DNA from: Tellurirhabdus rosea
GTDB taxonomy: Bacteria > Bacteroidota > Bacteroidia > Cytophagales > Spirosomataceae
DNA length: 64,000 bases
Direction of reading: 5' to 3'
Assembly (NCBI RefSeq): GCF_026278345.1
Contig: NZ_CP111085.1
Span: 3,737,501-3,801,500 of the forward strand
The translations under genes were made by a program, and so were the position numbers. How positions within the stretch are numbered: the stretch's first letter is position 1; each line of letters starts with the position of its first letter. A model generated the notes under the pieces. It was given only the letters and a program-made list of their open reading frames with translations, was not told where the DNA came from and ran no database searches. Below are positions 49,629 to 58,437 of this stretch, piece by piece.

Positions 49629-50822
49629 ATGAGCAACCTGATTTTATTTGACGATCCGGCGATCCGGGTCAATCTTCTGCCTTTTACCTTTACCCGGCCC
49701 GTTTCGGGAGTCCGGATTGGCATTCAGACCATTGACGAAAAATGGGCGTCGCGGCTCGAAACGGCGCCTTCCTTTCTGACCGAACCGTATCTGCAGGCTA
49801 AGTTCCCGGTCCGTTTTTCGTCCGATAACCTGTACGTCAACGGCGCCGTCTGCCCGACCGAAGCACTGGTGGAAGCCATCCGCCACCTCGCACCCGGCGA
49901 AGGGCTGAGCACGCCGGACGGCCTGCTGATTGCCCGGCGGACGGAACAGGCGCTGGAGAAAGCACCCACGGCCGCCGACGGGCCGCAGCGGACGTTCGAC
50001 GGGCCGCTGACCATCGTTCGCGCCCTGCCGGACCTGTTCCTCAACAACGGCGACCAGATTCGGGCGGATTTCGCTTTTCTGACCAAAGGCCGCCGGTCGC
50101 AGCCCATCACCGACCCGCATACCCGCGTTTACGCGCCCGAAAATATCTTTGTGGAAGAAGGTGCCGTCATCCGCGCGGCCGTTCTGAATGCCGAAGGCGG
50201 CCCGATTTACATCGGCAGAAACGCCGTCATCAGCGAAGGAACCCTCATGATCGGCCCGTTTGCGCTCTGCCACGACGCAACGGTGAACTGGGGCGGCAAA
50301 ATGCGGAACAACACCACCGTCGGGCCATTCTGCAAAGTCGGCGGCGAACTGGGCAATTCGATTCTGTTTGGCTACAGCAACAAGGCCCATGACGGATTTC
50401 TGGGCAATTCGGTCATCGGGGAGTGGTGCAATCTGGGCGCCAACTGCAATAATTCCAACCTGAAAAACGACTACACCGACGTCAAGCTGTACAGCTACGC
50501 CACCGGCCAGCTCGAAAGCAGCGGGCGGCTGTTCTGCGGCCTGATGATGGGCGACCACACAAAAGCGGGCATCAGCACCATGTTCAACACGGGCACGGTG
50601 GTCGGCGTGAACGTCAACGTGTACGGGGCCGGTTTTCAGCCGAAACACATTCCGTCCTTCTCCTGGGGCGGTGCCGACACCGGTTTCACCGATTACCGCC
50701 TCGAAAAAGCCCTGTACGTCGCCCGCGAAACCGTCGCCCGCCGCGGCATCGAGTTCTCGGAAGCCGACGAAGCCATTATGCGGGAGGTGTATAAAATCAG
50801 TCGTAAGTCAACACAGTCGTAA
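49629..50822 (+). CDS. GlmU-like sugar nucleotidyltransferase / acyltransferase-fold protein
   Basis: The 397-residue protein opens LILFDDPAIRVNLLPFTFTR PVSG-like, a sugar-nucleotidyltransferase N-terminus seen in a Bacteroidota GlmU-related family. From about 175 it is a left-handed beta-helix of hexapeptides (NAVISEGTLMIGPFALCHD, GPFCKVGGELGNSILFGYS, NSVIGEWCNLGANCNNSNL). Classical GlmU signature residues are only partly kept, so UDP-GlcNAc synthesis is likely but not certain. The C-terminal residues SRKSTQS and the stop are encoded by the intergenic heptad element. Confidence 0.82.
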   Translation: MSNLILFDDPAIRVNLLPFTFTRPVSGVRIGIQTIDEKWASRLETAPSFLTEPYLQAKFPVRFSSDNLYVNGAVCPTEALVEAIRHLAPGEGLSTPDGLLIARRTEQALEKAPTAADGPQRTFDGPLTIVRALPDLFLNNGDQIRADFAFLTKGRRSQPITDPHTRVYAPENIFVEEGAVIRAAVLNAEGGPIYIGRNAVISEGTLMIGPFALCHDATVNWGGKMRNNTTVGPFCKVGGELGNSILFGYSNKAHDGFLGNSVIGEWCNLGANCNNSNLKNDYTDVKLYSYATGQLESSGRLFCGLMMGDHTKAGISTMFNTGTVVGVNVNVYGAGFQPKHIPSFSWGGADTGFTDYRLEKALYVARETVARRGIEFSEADEAIMREVYKISRKSTQS

Positions 50823-50850
50823 GCGGACCGCTTACGACTTATTGACTTAC
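50802..50850. repeat. Heptad-word hairpin carrying both stop codons of a convergent pair
   Basis: AGTCGTAAGCGG (50815-50826) and CCGCTTACGACT (50828-50839) are exact complements one base apart. GTAAGTCAA (50803-50811) pairs with TTGACTTAC (50842-50850). The stop of the plus-strand gene (50820-50822) and of the minus-strand sulfatase (50839-50841) both lie in it. Confidence 0.9.
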
Positions 50851-52287
50851 TTTCTTATCCAGCAGATTCAGGAGTTTTTGTTTTTGCGACTGGTAGCCGG
50901 ACTGTTCGCTGAGGTCGCGGAGTTCGGACGGGTCCTGGCGGAGGTCGAAAAGCTGTTCGGTCGTCTGATTTTTCACCCGGTACTGGACGAGTTTCCAGCC
51001 GTCGGCCGTCCGGACGGCCTGTTGCAGGGGCGGGCGGTAGGCGAGCAGGACCTGTTTGCGGTGCTGCTTCTCCTTGCCGTCGAGCAGCGAGGCGAAACTT
51101 TGGCCGTCGAGGCGAGTCGGCAGGGGCAGTTTTGCCAGTTGACAGAGCGTCGGAAAGACGTCGTGGAGGTAGCAAAGAGCGTCGGGCCGGAGGTTGCGCC
51201 GGACGCCCGGCCCGGCCATCACCAGCGGCACCCGGACAGACGGTTCGTACAGATTCTGTTTGCCCATCAGCCCCTGCTGCCCGAGCATCAGGCCGTTGTC
51301 GCTGCACCAGACGACCAGCGTATTCTCGGTCAGTCCGTTGATTTCCAGCGTTTGCAGAATGCGGCCGATCTGTTCGTCGATGTCCGAGATGGAGGCGTAA
51401 TATTTGGCCATTTCGGCCTGAACGGCGCTGGGTTGCAGCGGCCGGACGAGGCGCTGTTCATCCCGGACGGTCATCTCGCCGGTGTCGAAAAGCGGCTGGG
51501 GCCGGAAGTTTTCCGGGAGCCGGAGGCTGGCCGGCACGTAGCGCTCGGCCCAGGACGCGGGCGGCTGAAGCGGGTCGTGCGGGGCCGTAAACGACACGTA
51601 CAGCAGAAACGGCTTGTTGTTCTTGTTCGGCGACTGTTTGTCCAGAAACGAGATGGCGGCGCTGGCAAACACGGCACTGGAATGGCCCAGCGCTTTGAAC
51701 CGGCTTTCGGGCCGGTAAGCTCCTTTGGCGTCGAAATGATGCAGCATGGGCCTCAGATGCCCGCCTTCCTTCGCCGCGTGCATTTCCTCAAAAAACAGAT
51801 TGTCGCCGCCCGCAAAAGAAGCCTGAAAGCTGGTCTTGCTGTTCGGCCATTTGCCCACGGCATACGTCTGGTAGCCGTATTTCCGGAAATACTGCGGAAA
51901 AGTGACGGCCGAATTCTCCGCCTCACCGCTGGTTTTGCCGGTCGGGGCGGTGTAAAAACTTTTGGGCAGGTGCGCGCATGTCTGGCCGGTGAGAAGCATC
52001 GCCCGGCTCGAATTATCGACCGTCGGCTCGTCGCTGCCCGCATTGTAAACCCCCGTAAACGAAGCCCCGCGGCGGATGAGGCGGTCGAGGTTGGGTGTCA
52101 TCAGGTCCGGATTGCCCAGGGCCCGGGCCCCGTCCGGGCGGTGGTCGTCCGTGACGATAAACAGAATGTTGGGTCGGGATTCGGTAGGTTTGGGGGAAGA
52201 ATTGTCATCATGAGCCGGATGGGCTGCCCAGAACAGGGCAAAGACCGTCCAGCCGAGCACCAGCAGACGCGGGGAAATGTGTTTCAT
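50839..52287 (-). CDS. Sulfatase-like protein lacking the formylglycine cysteine
   Basis: ATG 52287 (MKHISPRLLVLGWTVFALFW) starts a signal peptide; this gives 482 residues. The alkaline-phosphatase-superfamily fold is clear: RPNILFIVTDDHRPDGA near 38-54 with metal Asp residues, FLLYVSFTAPHDPLQP near 235, NTLVVWCSDNGLMLGQQGLMG near 325-345. The usual C/S-x-P-x-R of sulfatases is TVDNSSRAMLLTG here: the position of the Cys turned into formylglycine is an Asp. Normal sulfate-ester hydrolysis is therefore doubtful. It may act on another ester or only bind. The tail KKVSQ and the stop come from the heptad repeat. Confidence 0.85.
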   Translation of the reverse strand: MKHISPRLLVLGWTVFALFWAAHPAHDDNSSPKPTESRPNILFIVTDDHRPDGARALGNPDLMTPNLDRLIRRGASFTGVYNAGSDEPTVDNSSRAMLLTGQTCAHLPKSFYTAPTGKTSGEAENSAVTFPQYFRKYGYQTYAVGKWPNSKTSFQASFAGGDNLFFEEMHAAKEGGHLRPMLHHFDAKGAYRPESRFKALGHSSAVFASAAISFLDKQSPNKNNKPFLLYVSFTAPHDPLQPPASWAERYVPASLRLPENFRPQPLFDTGEMTVRDEQRLVRPLQPSAVQAEMAKYYASISDIDEQIGRILQTLEINGLTENTLVVWCSDNGLMLGQQGLMGKQNLYEPSVRVPLVMAGPGVRRNLRPDALCYLHDVFPTLCQLAKLPLPTRLDGQSFASLLDGKEKQHRKQVLLAYRPPLQQAVRTADGWKLVQYRVKNQTTEQLFDLRQDPSELRDLSEQSGYQSQKQKLLNLLDKKVSQ

Positions 52288-52444
52288 GGGGTGTGGACAA
52301 GAATAAAAACGACTCGCGGTGAACGAGGTAAGTTTATGCCCCAATGTAAACGGTTACAGGCGGAAGCCGAATGGTTACAATATCTTAATGCGCAAAAATC
52401 TATTGACGAGTCCTGCGGCTCCGTTTATTGGCTAATTTTGGAGA

Positions 52445-53560
52445 ATGCTTTTCAACGAAATCATCGGCCACGACGATACCCGCCAGACCCTCATCCGGGC
52501 GGTGCGGCACAACCACGTGGCCCACGCGCAACTCTTCGACGGTCCGCCGGGCGGGGCTACGCTGGCCCTGGCGCTGGCCTTTGCCACGTATGTCAACTGC
52601 GAAAACAAGGGGCCGGAGGATGCCTGCGGCCGCTGTGCGTCCTGCGTGAAAATGAGCAAGCTGGCGCATCCTGACCTGAAGGTGATGCTGCCCGTCGCCG
52701 GTGGGGCCACGAGTGAAACCTACCTGCCCAACTGGCGCAAACTGATTACCGAACACCCGTACCGGACTTACGAGGAGTGGTTTCAGGCGGTCGGCATCAA
52801 ACAGGGCAACTTCCCGGTGAAAGAAGTGCGCGAAGACCTGATTCCGAAACTGTACCTGAAGCCGTACGAGGGCGAATACAAGATCTTTCTGATCTGGTTT
52901 CCGGAATTTCTGAATCTCGAATCGGGCAACGCCCTGCTGAAAGTGCTGGAAGAACCGCCCGCTAAAACGCTGTTTCTGCTCGTAACCAACCAGCCCGAAA
53001 AGCTGTTAATCACTATCCTCTCGCGGACGCAGCGGGTGGCCGTCCGGGCGTTTACGGACGAGGAGGTGTCCATGCACCTGCGGCAGCACCTGAACGTGGA
53101 CGAAAAGCGGGCCCGGCAGGTGGCCTACCTGGCCGACGGCAACCTGTCGGAAGCCATCCGGCTGTCCGGCGAGGAGGCCGACCGGACCGAAGACCGCCAC
53201 GCCTGGTTTGCCGACTGGATGCGGATGTGCTACCGGCAGGACCTGATTGCTCTGGTGACGCAGTCGGAGGAGTTCGACAAGCTGGGCAAGGAAAAGCAGC
53301 GCGGATTGCTCGATTACAGCCTGAACCTCTGCCGCGACCTGTTTCTGTGGAAACACGGCGCCCGCGACCTGCTGCGGCTGCCGGAAGAGGAACGGACGTT
53401 TGTTGAGAATTTCGGCAAAATTCTGGAACCCGATTTTCTGGAACACATGGTCAGTGACCTCAACGAGGCGGCTTTCCACATCGAACGGAACGTGCGCGCC
53501 CGGATGGTCATGCTCGACCTTTCGCTCACTTTCAGCCGCCTGATGCGGCAGGGAAAATGA
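52445..53560 (+). CDS. holB: DNA polymerase III delta' subunit
   Basis: The 371-residue protein opens MLFNEIIGHDDTRQTLIRAV, the clamp-loader N-terminus. The phosphate loop is degenerate (DGPPGGATLALALAFA, no GKT), as in delta' which does not hydrolyse ATP. Four Cys form the Zn finger (CENKGPEDACGRCASC). FLNLESGNALLKVLEEPPAK near 155-174 is the conserved core. It works in loading the sliding clamp. The last four bases overlap the start of the next gene. Confidence 0.92.
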   Translation: MLFNEIIGHDDTRQTLIRAVRHNHVAHAQLFDGPPGGATLALALAFATYVNCENKGPEDACGRCASCVKMSKLAHPDLKVMLPVAGGATSETYLPNWRKLITEHPYRTYEEWFQAVGIKQGNFPVKEVREDLIPKLYLKPYEGEYKIFLIWFPEFLNLESGNALLKVLEEPPAKTLFLLVTNQPEKLLITILSRTQRVAVRAFTDEEVSMHLRQHLNVDEKRARQVAYLADGNLSEAIRLSGEEADRTEDRHAWFADWMRMCYRQDLIALVTQSEEFDKLGKEKQRGLLDYSLNLCRDLFLWKHGARDLLRLPEEERTFVENFGKILEPDFLEHMVSDLNEAAFHIERNVRARMVMLDLSLTFSRLMRQGK

Positions 53561-54018
53561 AGACAGCCGCTAAAAAAAAGAGAAAACCCCCGCAGACCAT
53601 CGGCTGTTCGGACCGGATCGACTTTCCGGATTTCGAGCTTTCGGATGTGGAAGCCAAAATCGACACGGGCGCCTACACCTCGGCCCTGCACTGCACCGAT
53701 GTGCGGCTGGTTGAGGCGGGTGACCGCCACCAGCTTCGGTTTACGCTGGCCAGCGGACAGACGGGCAAACGGAAGCAGATTCTCACGGATGCATTTAAAT
53801 ACAAAACGATAAAGAATTCGTTTGGTCAGTCGGAAAAACGGTTTGTCATCCAGACCCGCGTGCAGATTCTCGGGCGGACGATCCGGGCCGAATTTTCGCT
53901 GGCCGACCGGGGCCGGATGCGCTTTCCGGTGCTGCTCGGCCGCAAACTATTGCGGAATAAATTTGTTGTTGACGTATCGCTCAAAAACGTTTCCTACAAG
54001 CAGAAAAATGGGGCCTAA
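53557..54018 (+). CDS. RimB-like retropepsin-fold (ATP-dependent zinc protease family) protein
   Basis: The 153-residue protein has AKIDTGAYTSALHC near 33-46, an Asp-Thr-Gly motif as in retropepsins, and RFPVLLGRKLLRNKFVVD near the end. The family is annotated as ATP-dependent zinc protease and includes RimB, which removes glutamate tails added by RimK. It lies 144 bp before rimK, and that pairing supports the reading. The start overlaps holB (ATGA), so it is probably translated with it. Confidence 0.85.
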   Translation: MKTAAKKKRKPPQTIGCSDRIDFPDFELSDVEAKIDTGAYTSALHCTDVRLVEAGDRHQLRFTLASGQTGKRKQILTDAFKYKTIKNSFGQSEKRFVIQTRVQILGRTIRAEFSLADRGRMRFPVLLGRKLLRNKFVVDVSLKNVSYKQKNGA

Positions 54019-54162
54019 ACCCCGTCGGCGGCCAGCGGCCCTGACGGCGGTTCCACAGGCTCCATCCCGAAAATTATCAGAACGATTTTTCAAAACTGCA
54101 CAGCCGCTGTCGGGGTCTGCGACCGCCGACAGGGCCTCTACCCGACTTTACACCTTACTTTT

Positions 54163-55065
<903 letters not shown>

Positions 55066-55069
55066 AATA

Positions 55070-55139
55070 AAGTCGTGAGTCGGTGATTCGTAAGCGGTCC
55101 GCCGCGGCGGACCGCTTACGAATCACCGACTCACGACTT
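55070..55139. repeat. Perfect 70-bp palindrome between rimK and hemC
   Basis: The left half 55070-55104 is the exact reverse complement of 55105-55139, with no loop. It is built from AGTCGTG, AGTCGGT and GATTCGTA words followed by AAGCGGTCCGCCGC, the core shared with 10444 and 45399. Both flanking genes are on the plus strand. Confidence 0.97.
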
Positions 55140-55167
55140 ACCGACTGATCGACTTTTTGACCGAATT

Positions 55168-56094
55168 ATGAATATTAAGATAGGAACCCGTAGCAGCAGA
55201 CTTGCCCTTTGGCAGGCGTACCACATACAGAATCTGTTACAGGCCGACGGCATCGCGACCGAACTGGTCCTCATCGAAACCAAAGGCGACAAGGTCCTCG
55301 ACCGCTCGCTGTCCAAAATCGGCAGCAAGGGCGTCTTCACGCAGGAACTTGAAGACCAGCTCCGCGACGGCACCATCGATATCGCCGTCCATAGCGCCAA
55401 GGATATGCAGTCCTCGCTGCCCGAAGACCTCGAAATCATTGCCTTCACCGAACGCGAGCGGGTCAACGACGTGCTCGTCAGCCATGACAAAAGCCTGTCG
55501 CTGACCAGCGGCAAGGAGTTCGTGGTCGGCACTTCGTCCACGCGGCGGGTGGCGATGCTGAAACACTTCTGCCCGCACATCCGGACCGTGGATATGCGCG
55601 GCAACCTGCAAACCCGTCTGCGCAAGCTCGAAGAAGGCCAGTGCGACGCCCTGTTGCTGGCCTTTGCCGGAGTTCATCGCATGGAGTACGACGACCTGAT
55701 TGCCGAATACCTGCCGACCGCCGACTTCACGCCCGCCGTGGGGCAGGGCAGCATCGCCATCGAAGTCGCCGATACGTTGTCGGAAGAAAAGCGACAGGCC
55801 GTCCGCCGCCTGACCAACCACCCCGAAACCGAAGCCTGCCTGCGCGCCGAACGGGCTTTTCTGCGGCGGCTCGAAGGCGGTTGCAGCATCCCGGTCTTTG
55901 GGCTGGCTACGCTGACCGACGAAGGCCACGTCAGCCTGACGGGCGGCATTGTCAGCCTTGACGGGGAGCAGATGCTCCGCGAAACGTTTACCGGGCCGAA
56001 AGAAGATGCCGAACGGCTGGGCCACGAACTGGCCGAAAGCATCCTGGCGCAGGGCGGCGCGGAAGTGCTGCAAAGCGTGCGGGAGCGGCTTTGA
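55168..56094 (+). CDS. hemC: Hydroxymethylbilane synthase (porphobilinogen deaminase)
   Basis: The 308-residue protein is of normal length. DIAVHSAKDMQS at 71-82 holds the catalytic Asp region, TSSTRRVAML at 122-131 the substrate Arg residues, and GGCSIPV at 237-243 the Cys that carries the dipyrromethane cofactor. It condenses four porphobilinogens in haem synthesis. It lies between two very long inverted repeats. Confidence 0.96.
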   Translation: MNIKIGTRSSRLALWQAYHIQNLLQADGIATELVLIETKGDKVLDRSLSKIGSKGVFTQELEDQLRDGTIDIAVHSAKDMQSSLPEDLEIIAFTERERVNDVLVSHDKSLSLTSGKEFVVGTSSTRRVAMLKHFCPHIRTVDMRGNLQTRLRKLEEGQCDALLLAFAGVHRMEYDDLIAEYLPTADFTPAVGQGSIAIEVADTLSEEKRQAVRRLTNHPETEACLRAERAFLRRLEGGCSIPVFGLATLTDEGHVSLTGGIVSLDGEQMLRETFTGPKEDAERLGHELAESILAQGGAEVLQSVRERL

Positions 56095-56098
56095 AGGG

Positions 56099-56194
56099 GT
56101 TTCTCGCCGATGCTCGCGGATTTTAAAGCGCAGATTAAACAGATTTTCTCTGCGAACATCTGCGTTTTAAAATCCGCGAGCATCGGCGAGAAAC
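56099..56194. repeat. Long inverted repeat after hemC
   Basis: A 29-base arm (56099-56127) has an exact complement at 56166-56194. GCGCAGAT (56128-56135) and ATCTGCG (56158-56164) extend the pairing inside. GATGCTCGCGGATTTTAAA words occur in both arms. A T-rich run follows (CCTTTTTCCATTTTTTC). Confidence 0.93.
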
Positions 56195-56241
56195 CTTTTT
56201 CCATTTTTTCATAGTAGACCTTAACCCACCCGAAAGCAACT

Positions 56242-56934
56242 ATGCGCTTAGGTTCCATTTGCTGCCTTCTGCTGATCGCCCTGACGGCAACGGCTAAACC
56301 GCCGAAGAAAAAGGACTACCTCGTGACGCTGACGACGGATTACGGCACGATGCACCTCATTCTGCATCCCGAAACGCCGAAGCACCGCGATAACTTCATC
56401 AAACTCGTCGATAAAAAATTCCACGACGGCCTGCTCTTTCACCGCGTTATTCAGAATTTTATGATCCAGGGCGGCGACCCGGATTCGAAAGGGGCGGAAG
56501 CCGGGAAGGCATTGGGCAACGGCGACGTGGGCTACCGCGTTCCGGCAGAGTTTGTCCCGACGCTTTTCCACAAAAAAGGAGCGCTGGCGGCGGCCCGCGA
56601 CAACAATCCGGAAAAATCGTCGAGCGGTTGTCAGTTCTACATCGTGCAGGGCCGCGTCTGGGACGAGGCAGGTCTGGAAAAACAGATGGCCCGCAGCGGA
56701 CGGACGTTCACCGAGGCCCAGAAACAGACGTACCGCACCGTCGGGGGCAGCCCGCATCTGGACGGCAATTATACGGTCTTTGGTCAGGTTATTGATGGTC
56801 TTTCGGTCATCGACAGCATCGCCGCCCAACCCCGCGACGCCCGCGACCGGCCCGTGAAAGACGTTCGCATGACCGTTTCGGGCGAATGGATGAAGAAAAA
56901 GAAGATTACGAAACAGTTTGGATATACGTACTAA
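56242..56934 (+). CDS. Cyclophilin-type peptidyl-prolyl isomerase with signal peptide
   Basis: The 230-residue protein has a leader (SICCLLLIALTATAKP). The cyclophilin core shows FHRVIQNFMIQGGDPDSKG near 69-87, SSGCQFYIVQG near 129-139 and VFGQVIDGLSVIDSI near 178-192. It helps fold exported proteins by turning proline bonds. An insert DEAGLEKQMARSGRTFTEAQ near 143-162 lengthens the loop as in other Bacteroidota members. The next gene starts 3 bp after its stop. Confidence 0.93.
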   Translation: MRLGSICCLLLIALTATAKPPKKKDYLVTLTTDYGTMHLILHPETPKHRDNFIKLVDKKFHDGLLFHRVIQNFMIQGGDPDSKGAEAGKALGNGDVGYRVPAEFVPTLFHKKGALAAARDNNPEKSSSGCQFYIVQGRVWDEAGLEKQMARSGRTFTEAQKQTYRTVGGSPHLDGNYTVFGQVIDGLSVIDSIAAQPRDARDRPVKDVRMTVSGEWMKKKKITKQFGYTY

Positions 56935-56937
56935 CCC

Positions 56938-57849
56938 GTGAAAAAACGCATCCTCATTACCGGTTCCAACGGTCTGCTGGGCCAGAAACTGGTCGATTTA
57001 ATTACGCAACAACACCCGGAAACGGACCTCATCGCCACGGCCCGGGGCCAGAACCGCCTGCCGTACAGCGACGGCTACACCTTCCGGTCGATGGACATTA
57101 CAGACCGGGAGGAAGTCCTGGCGACCATCGCCGAGGTGCAGCCGGACGTGGTCATTCACACGGCGGCCATGACCAACGTGGACCAGTGCGAAGCCGAGAA
57201 AGACGCCTGCTGGGCGCAGAACGTGCTGGCCGTGGAATACCTCGTGGAAGCCTGCAAAGCCTCGGGCGCGTTTCTGCTGCACCTGTCCACAGACTTTATC
57301 TTCGACGGAGCGGCCGGGCCGTACGACGAAGAAGCGGCGGCGAATCCGATTAGTTTTTACGGCTGGAGCAAATACGCCGCCGAAAAGGCCGTTATTCACT
57401 CAGGTATCCGCTGGGCCATCGCCCGGACGGTGCTGGTGTACGGCATCGCGCATGACATGAGTCGGAGCAACATCATTCTCTGGGTGAAAAAATCGCTGGA
57501 AGACGGCAAGAATATCAAGGTCGTCACCGACCAGTGGCGCACCCCGACGCTGGCCGAAGATCTGGCGAAAGGCTGTTTTCTGATTGCGGAACAGGAGGCC
57601 GAAGGAATTTTTAATATTTCCGGAAAAGACCTCCTGACGCCCTACGAAATGGCCATCAAAACGGCCGATTTTTTCAGCCTCGACAAGTCGCTCATCACGC
57701 AGGCCGACTCCTCGACGTTCTCGCAGCCGGCCCGTCGTCCGCCGCGTACGGGGTTCATCCTCGACAAACCGCGGGCGGTGCTGGGCTACGAACCGCATAG
57801 TTTTGAAGAAGGCATTGCCGTGCTGGTGAGCCAGATGGACAGGAAGTGA
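56938..57849 (+). CDS. RmlD-like NAD(P)-dependent sugar reductase/epimerase
   Basis: GTG 56938 starts the frame; this gives 303 residues. ILITGSNGLLGQKLVDLIT near 4-22 is the nucleotide loop, YGWSKYAAEKAV near 141-152 the catalytic Tyr-xxx-Lys, and VVTDQWRTPTLAEDLAKGCF near 196-215 the dTDP-4-dehydrorhamnose reductase signature. It may finish a deoxysugar or act on another nucleotide sugar. No other rml genes lie near. The GTG start and 3-bp spacing suggest translation coupled to the cyclophilin gene. Confidence 0.85.
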   Translation: MKKRILITGSNGLLGQKLVDLITQQHPETDLIATARGQNRLPYSDGYTFRSMDITDREEVLATIAEVQPDVVIHTAAMTNVDQCEAEKDACWAQNVLAVEYLVEACKASGAFLLHLSTDFIFDGAAGPYDEEAAANPISFYGWSKYAAEKAVIHSGIRWAIARTVLVYGIAHDMSRSNIILWVKKSLEDGKNIKVVTDQWRTPTLAEDLAKGCFLIAEQEAEGIFNISGKDLLTPYEMAIKTADFFSLDKSLITQADSSTFSQPARRPPRTGFILDKPRAVLGYEPHSFEEGIAVLVSQMDRK

Positions 57850-57988
57850 AGAGGAGGAGTTTAGGGTTTAGGGTTTATAGTTGCTCCGCAAGGCTCAGGT
57901 GTGGCATAGCCGCTATAAACTCTCCCCAACTATAAACTATAAACCTTAACCTCTACACTTCGACCCCTAGATTCTAACCTCTAAAGCG
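57850..57988. repeat. Heptad-arm inverted repeat (GTTTAGG / ACTATAA words)
   Basis: The left arm is GTTTAGG at 57859 and 57866, GTTTATA at 57873. The right arm runs in 7-bp step from 57929 to 57984: ACTATAA, ACTATAA, ACCTTAA, CCTCTAC, ACTTCGA, CCCCTAG, ATTCTAA, CCTCTAA. The right arm is longer and drifts from the left. It starts directly at the rmlD-like stop. Confidence 0.9.
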
Positions 57989-57998
57989 TTACGTTGCT

Positions 57999-58433
57999 AT
58001 GAAAAACCTGCTTTTTGTTGCCTGTCTTTTGCTGACGCTGACCGGCATGGCGCAGTCGAACCGGCAGAAGGTTACGGGCCCGGTCACTTCCCGGCGGGGC
58101 ATTGAGTTGAAGGAGGGCGATATTCTCAGACTGGGCGAAGGAACAGGCTCGGGACGTTCGTTTCGGCACGTTTTTACTTCCATAAACCGGCTCGGGCAGG
58201 AAGCCAGCCAGATCGACGGCGGTTATCAGTACGTCAACACGACGATCAAGGAGTTTTACGAGGTCGGAACGGGAGCCAACCGCCGCCTCATCGTTCTGGT
58301 GCGGCCGAAGGGGGACATGAACCTGAACATGAAGGCGGTCGATCTGGAAAGCGCCATTGAAAGCAAGGAGGTGATTTCGCTGAACGGCACGTCCCTCTAC
58401 AAACTCATGCGCAAGGAAACCTCCAAACGCTGA
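57999..58433 (+). CDS. Small secreted protein of unknown function
   Basis: The 144-residue protein has a signal peptide (NLLFVACLLLTLTGMAQ). The mature part reads VTGPVTSRRGIELKEGDILR, RLIVLVRPKGDMNLNMKAVD and ends KLMRKETSKR. It may form a small beta-sandwich. No family is recognised. It lies 4 bp before the metallophosphoesterase gene and may be cotranscribed with it. Confidence 0.75.
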   Translation: MKNLLFVACLLLTLTGMAQSNRQKVTGPVTSRRGIELKEGDILRLGEGTGSGRSFRHVFTSINRLGQEASQIDGGYQYVNTTIKEFYEVGTGANRRLIVLVRPKGDMNLNMKAVDLESAIESKEVISLNGTSLYKLMRKETSKR

Positions 58434-58437
58434 GCCC

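Noticed and set aside
57859-57880. Telomere-like TTTAGGG repeat
   Set aside because: Only two to three units, part of a heptad element inside a circular-type bacterial gene context.
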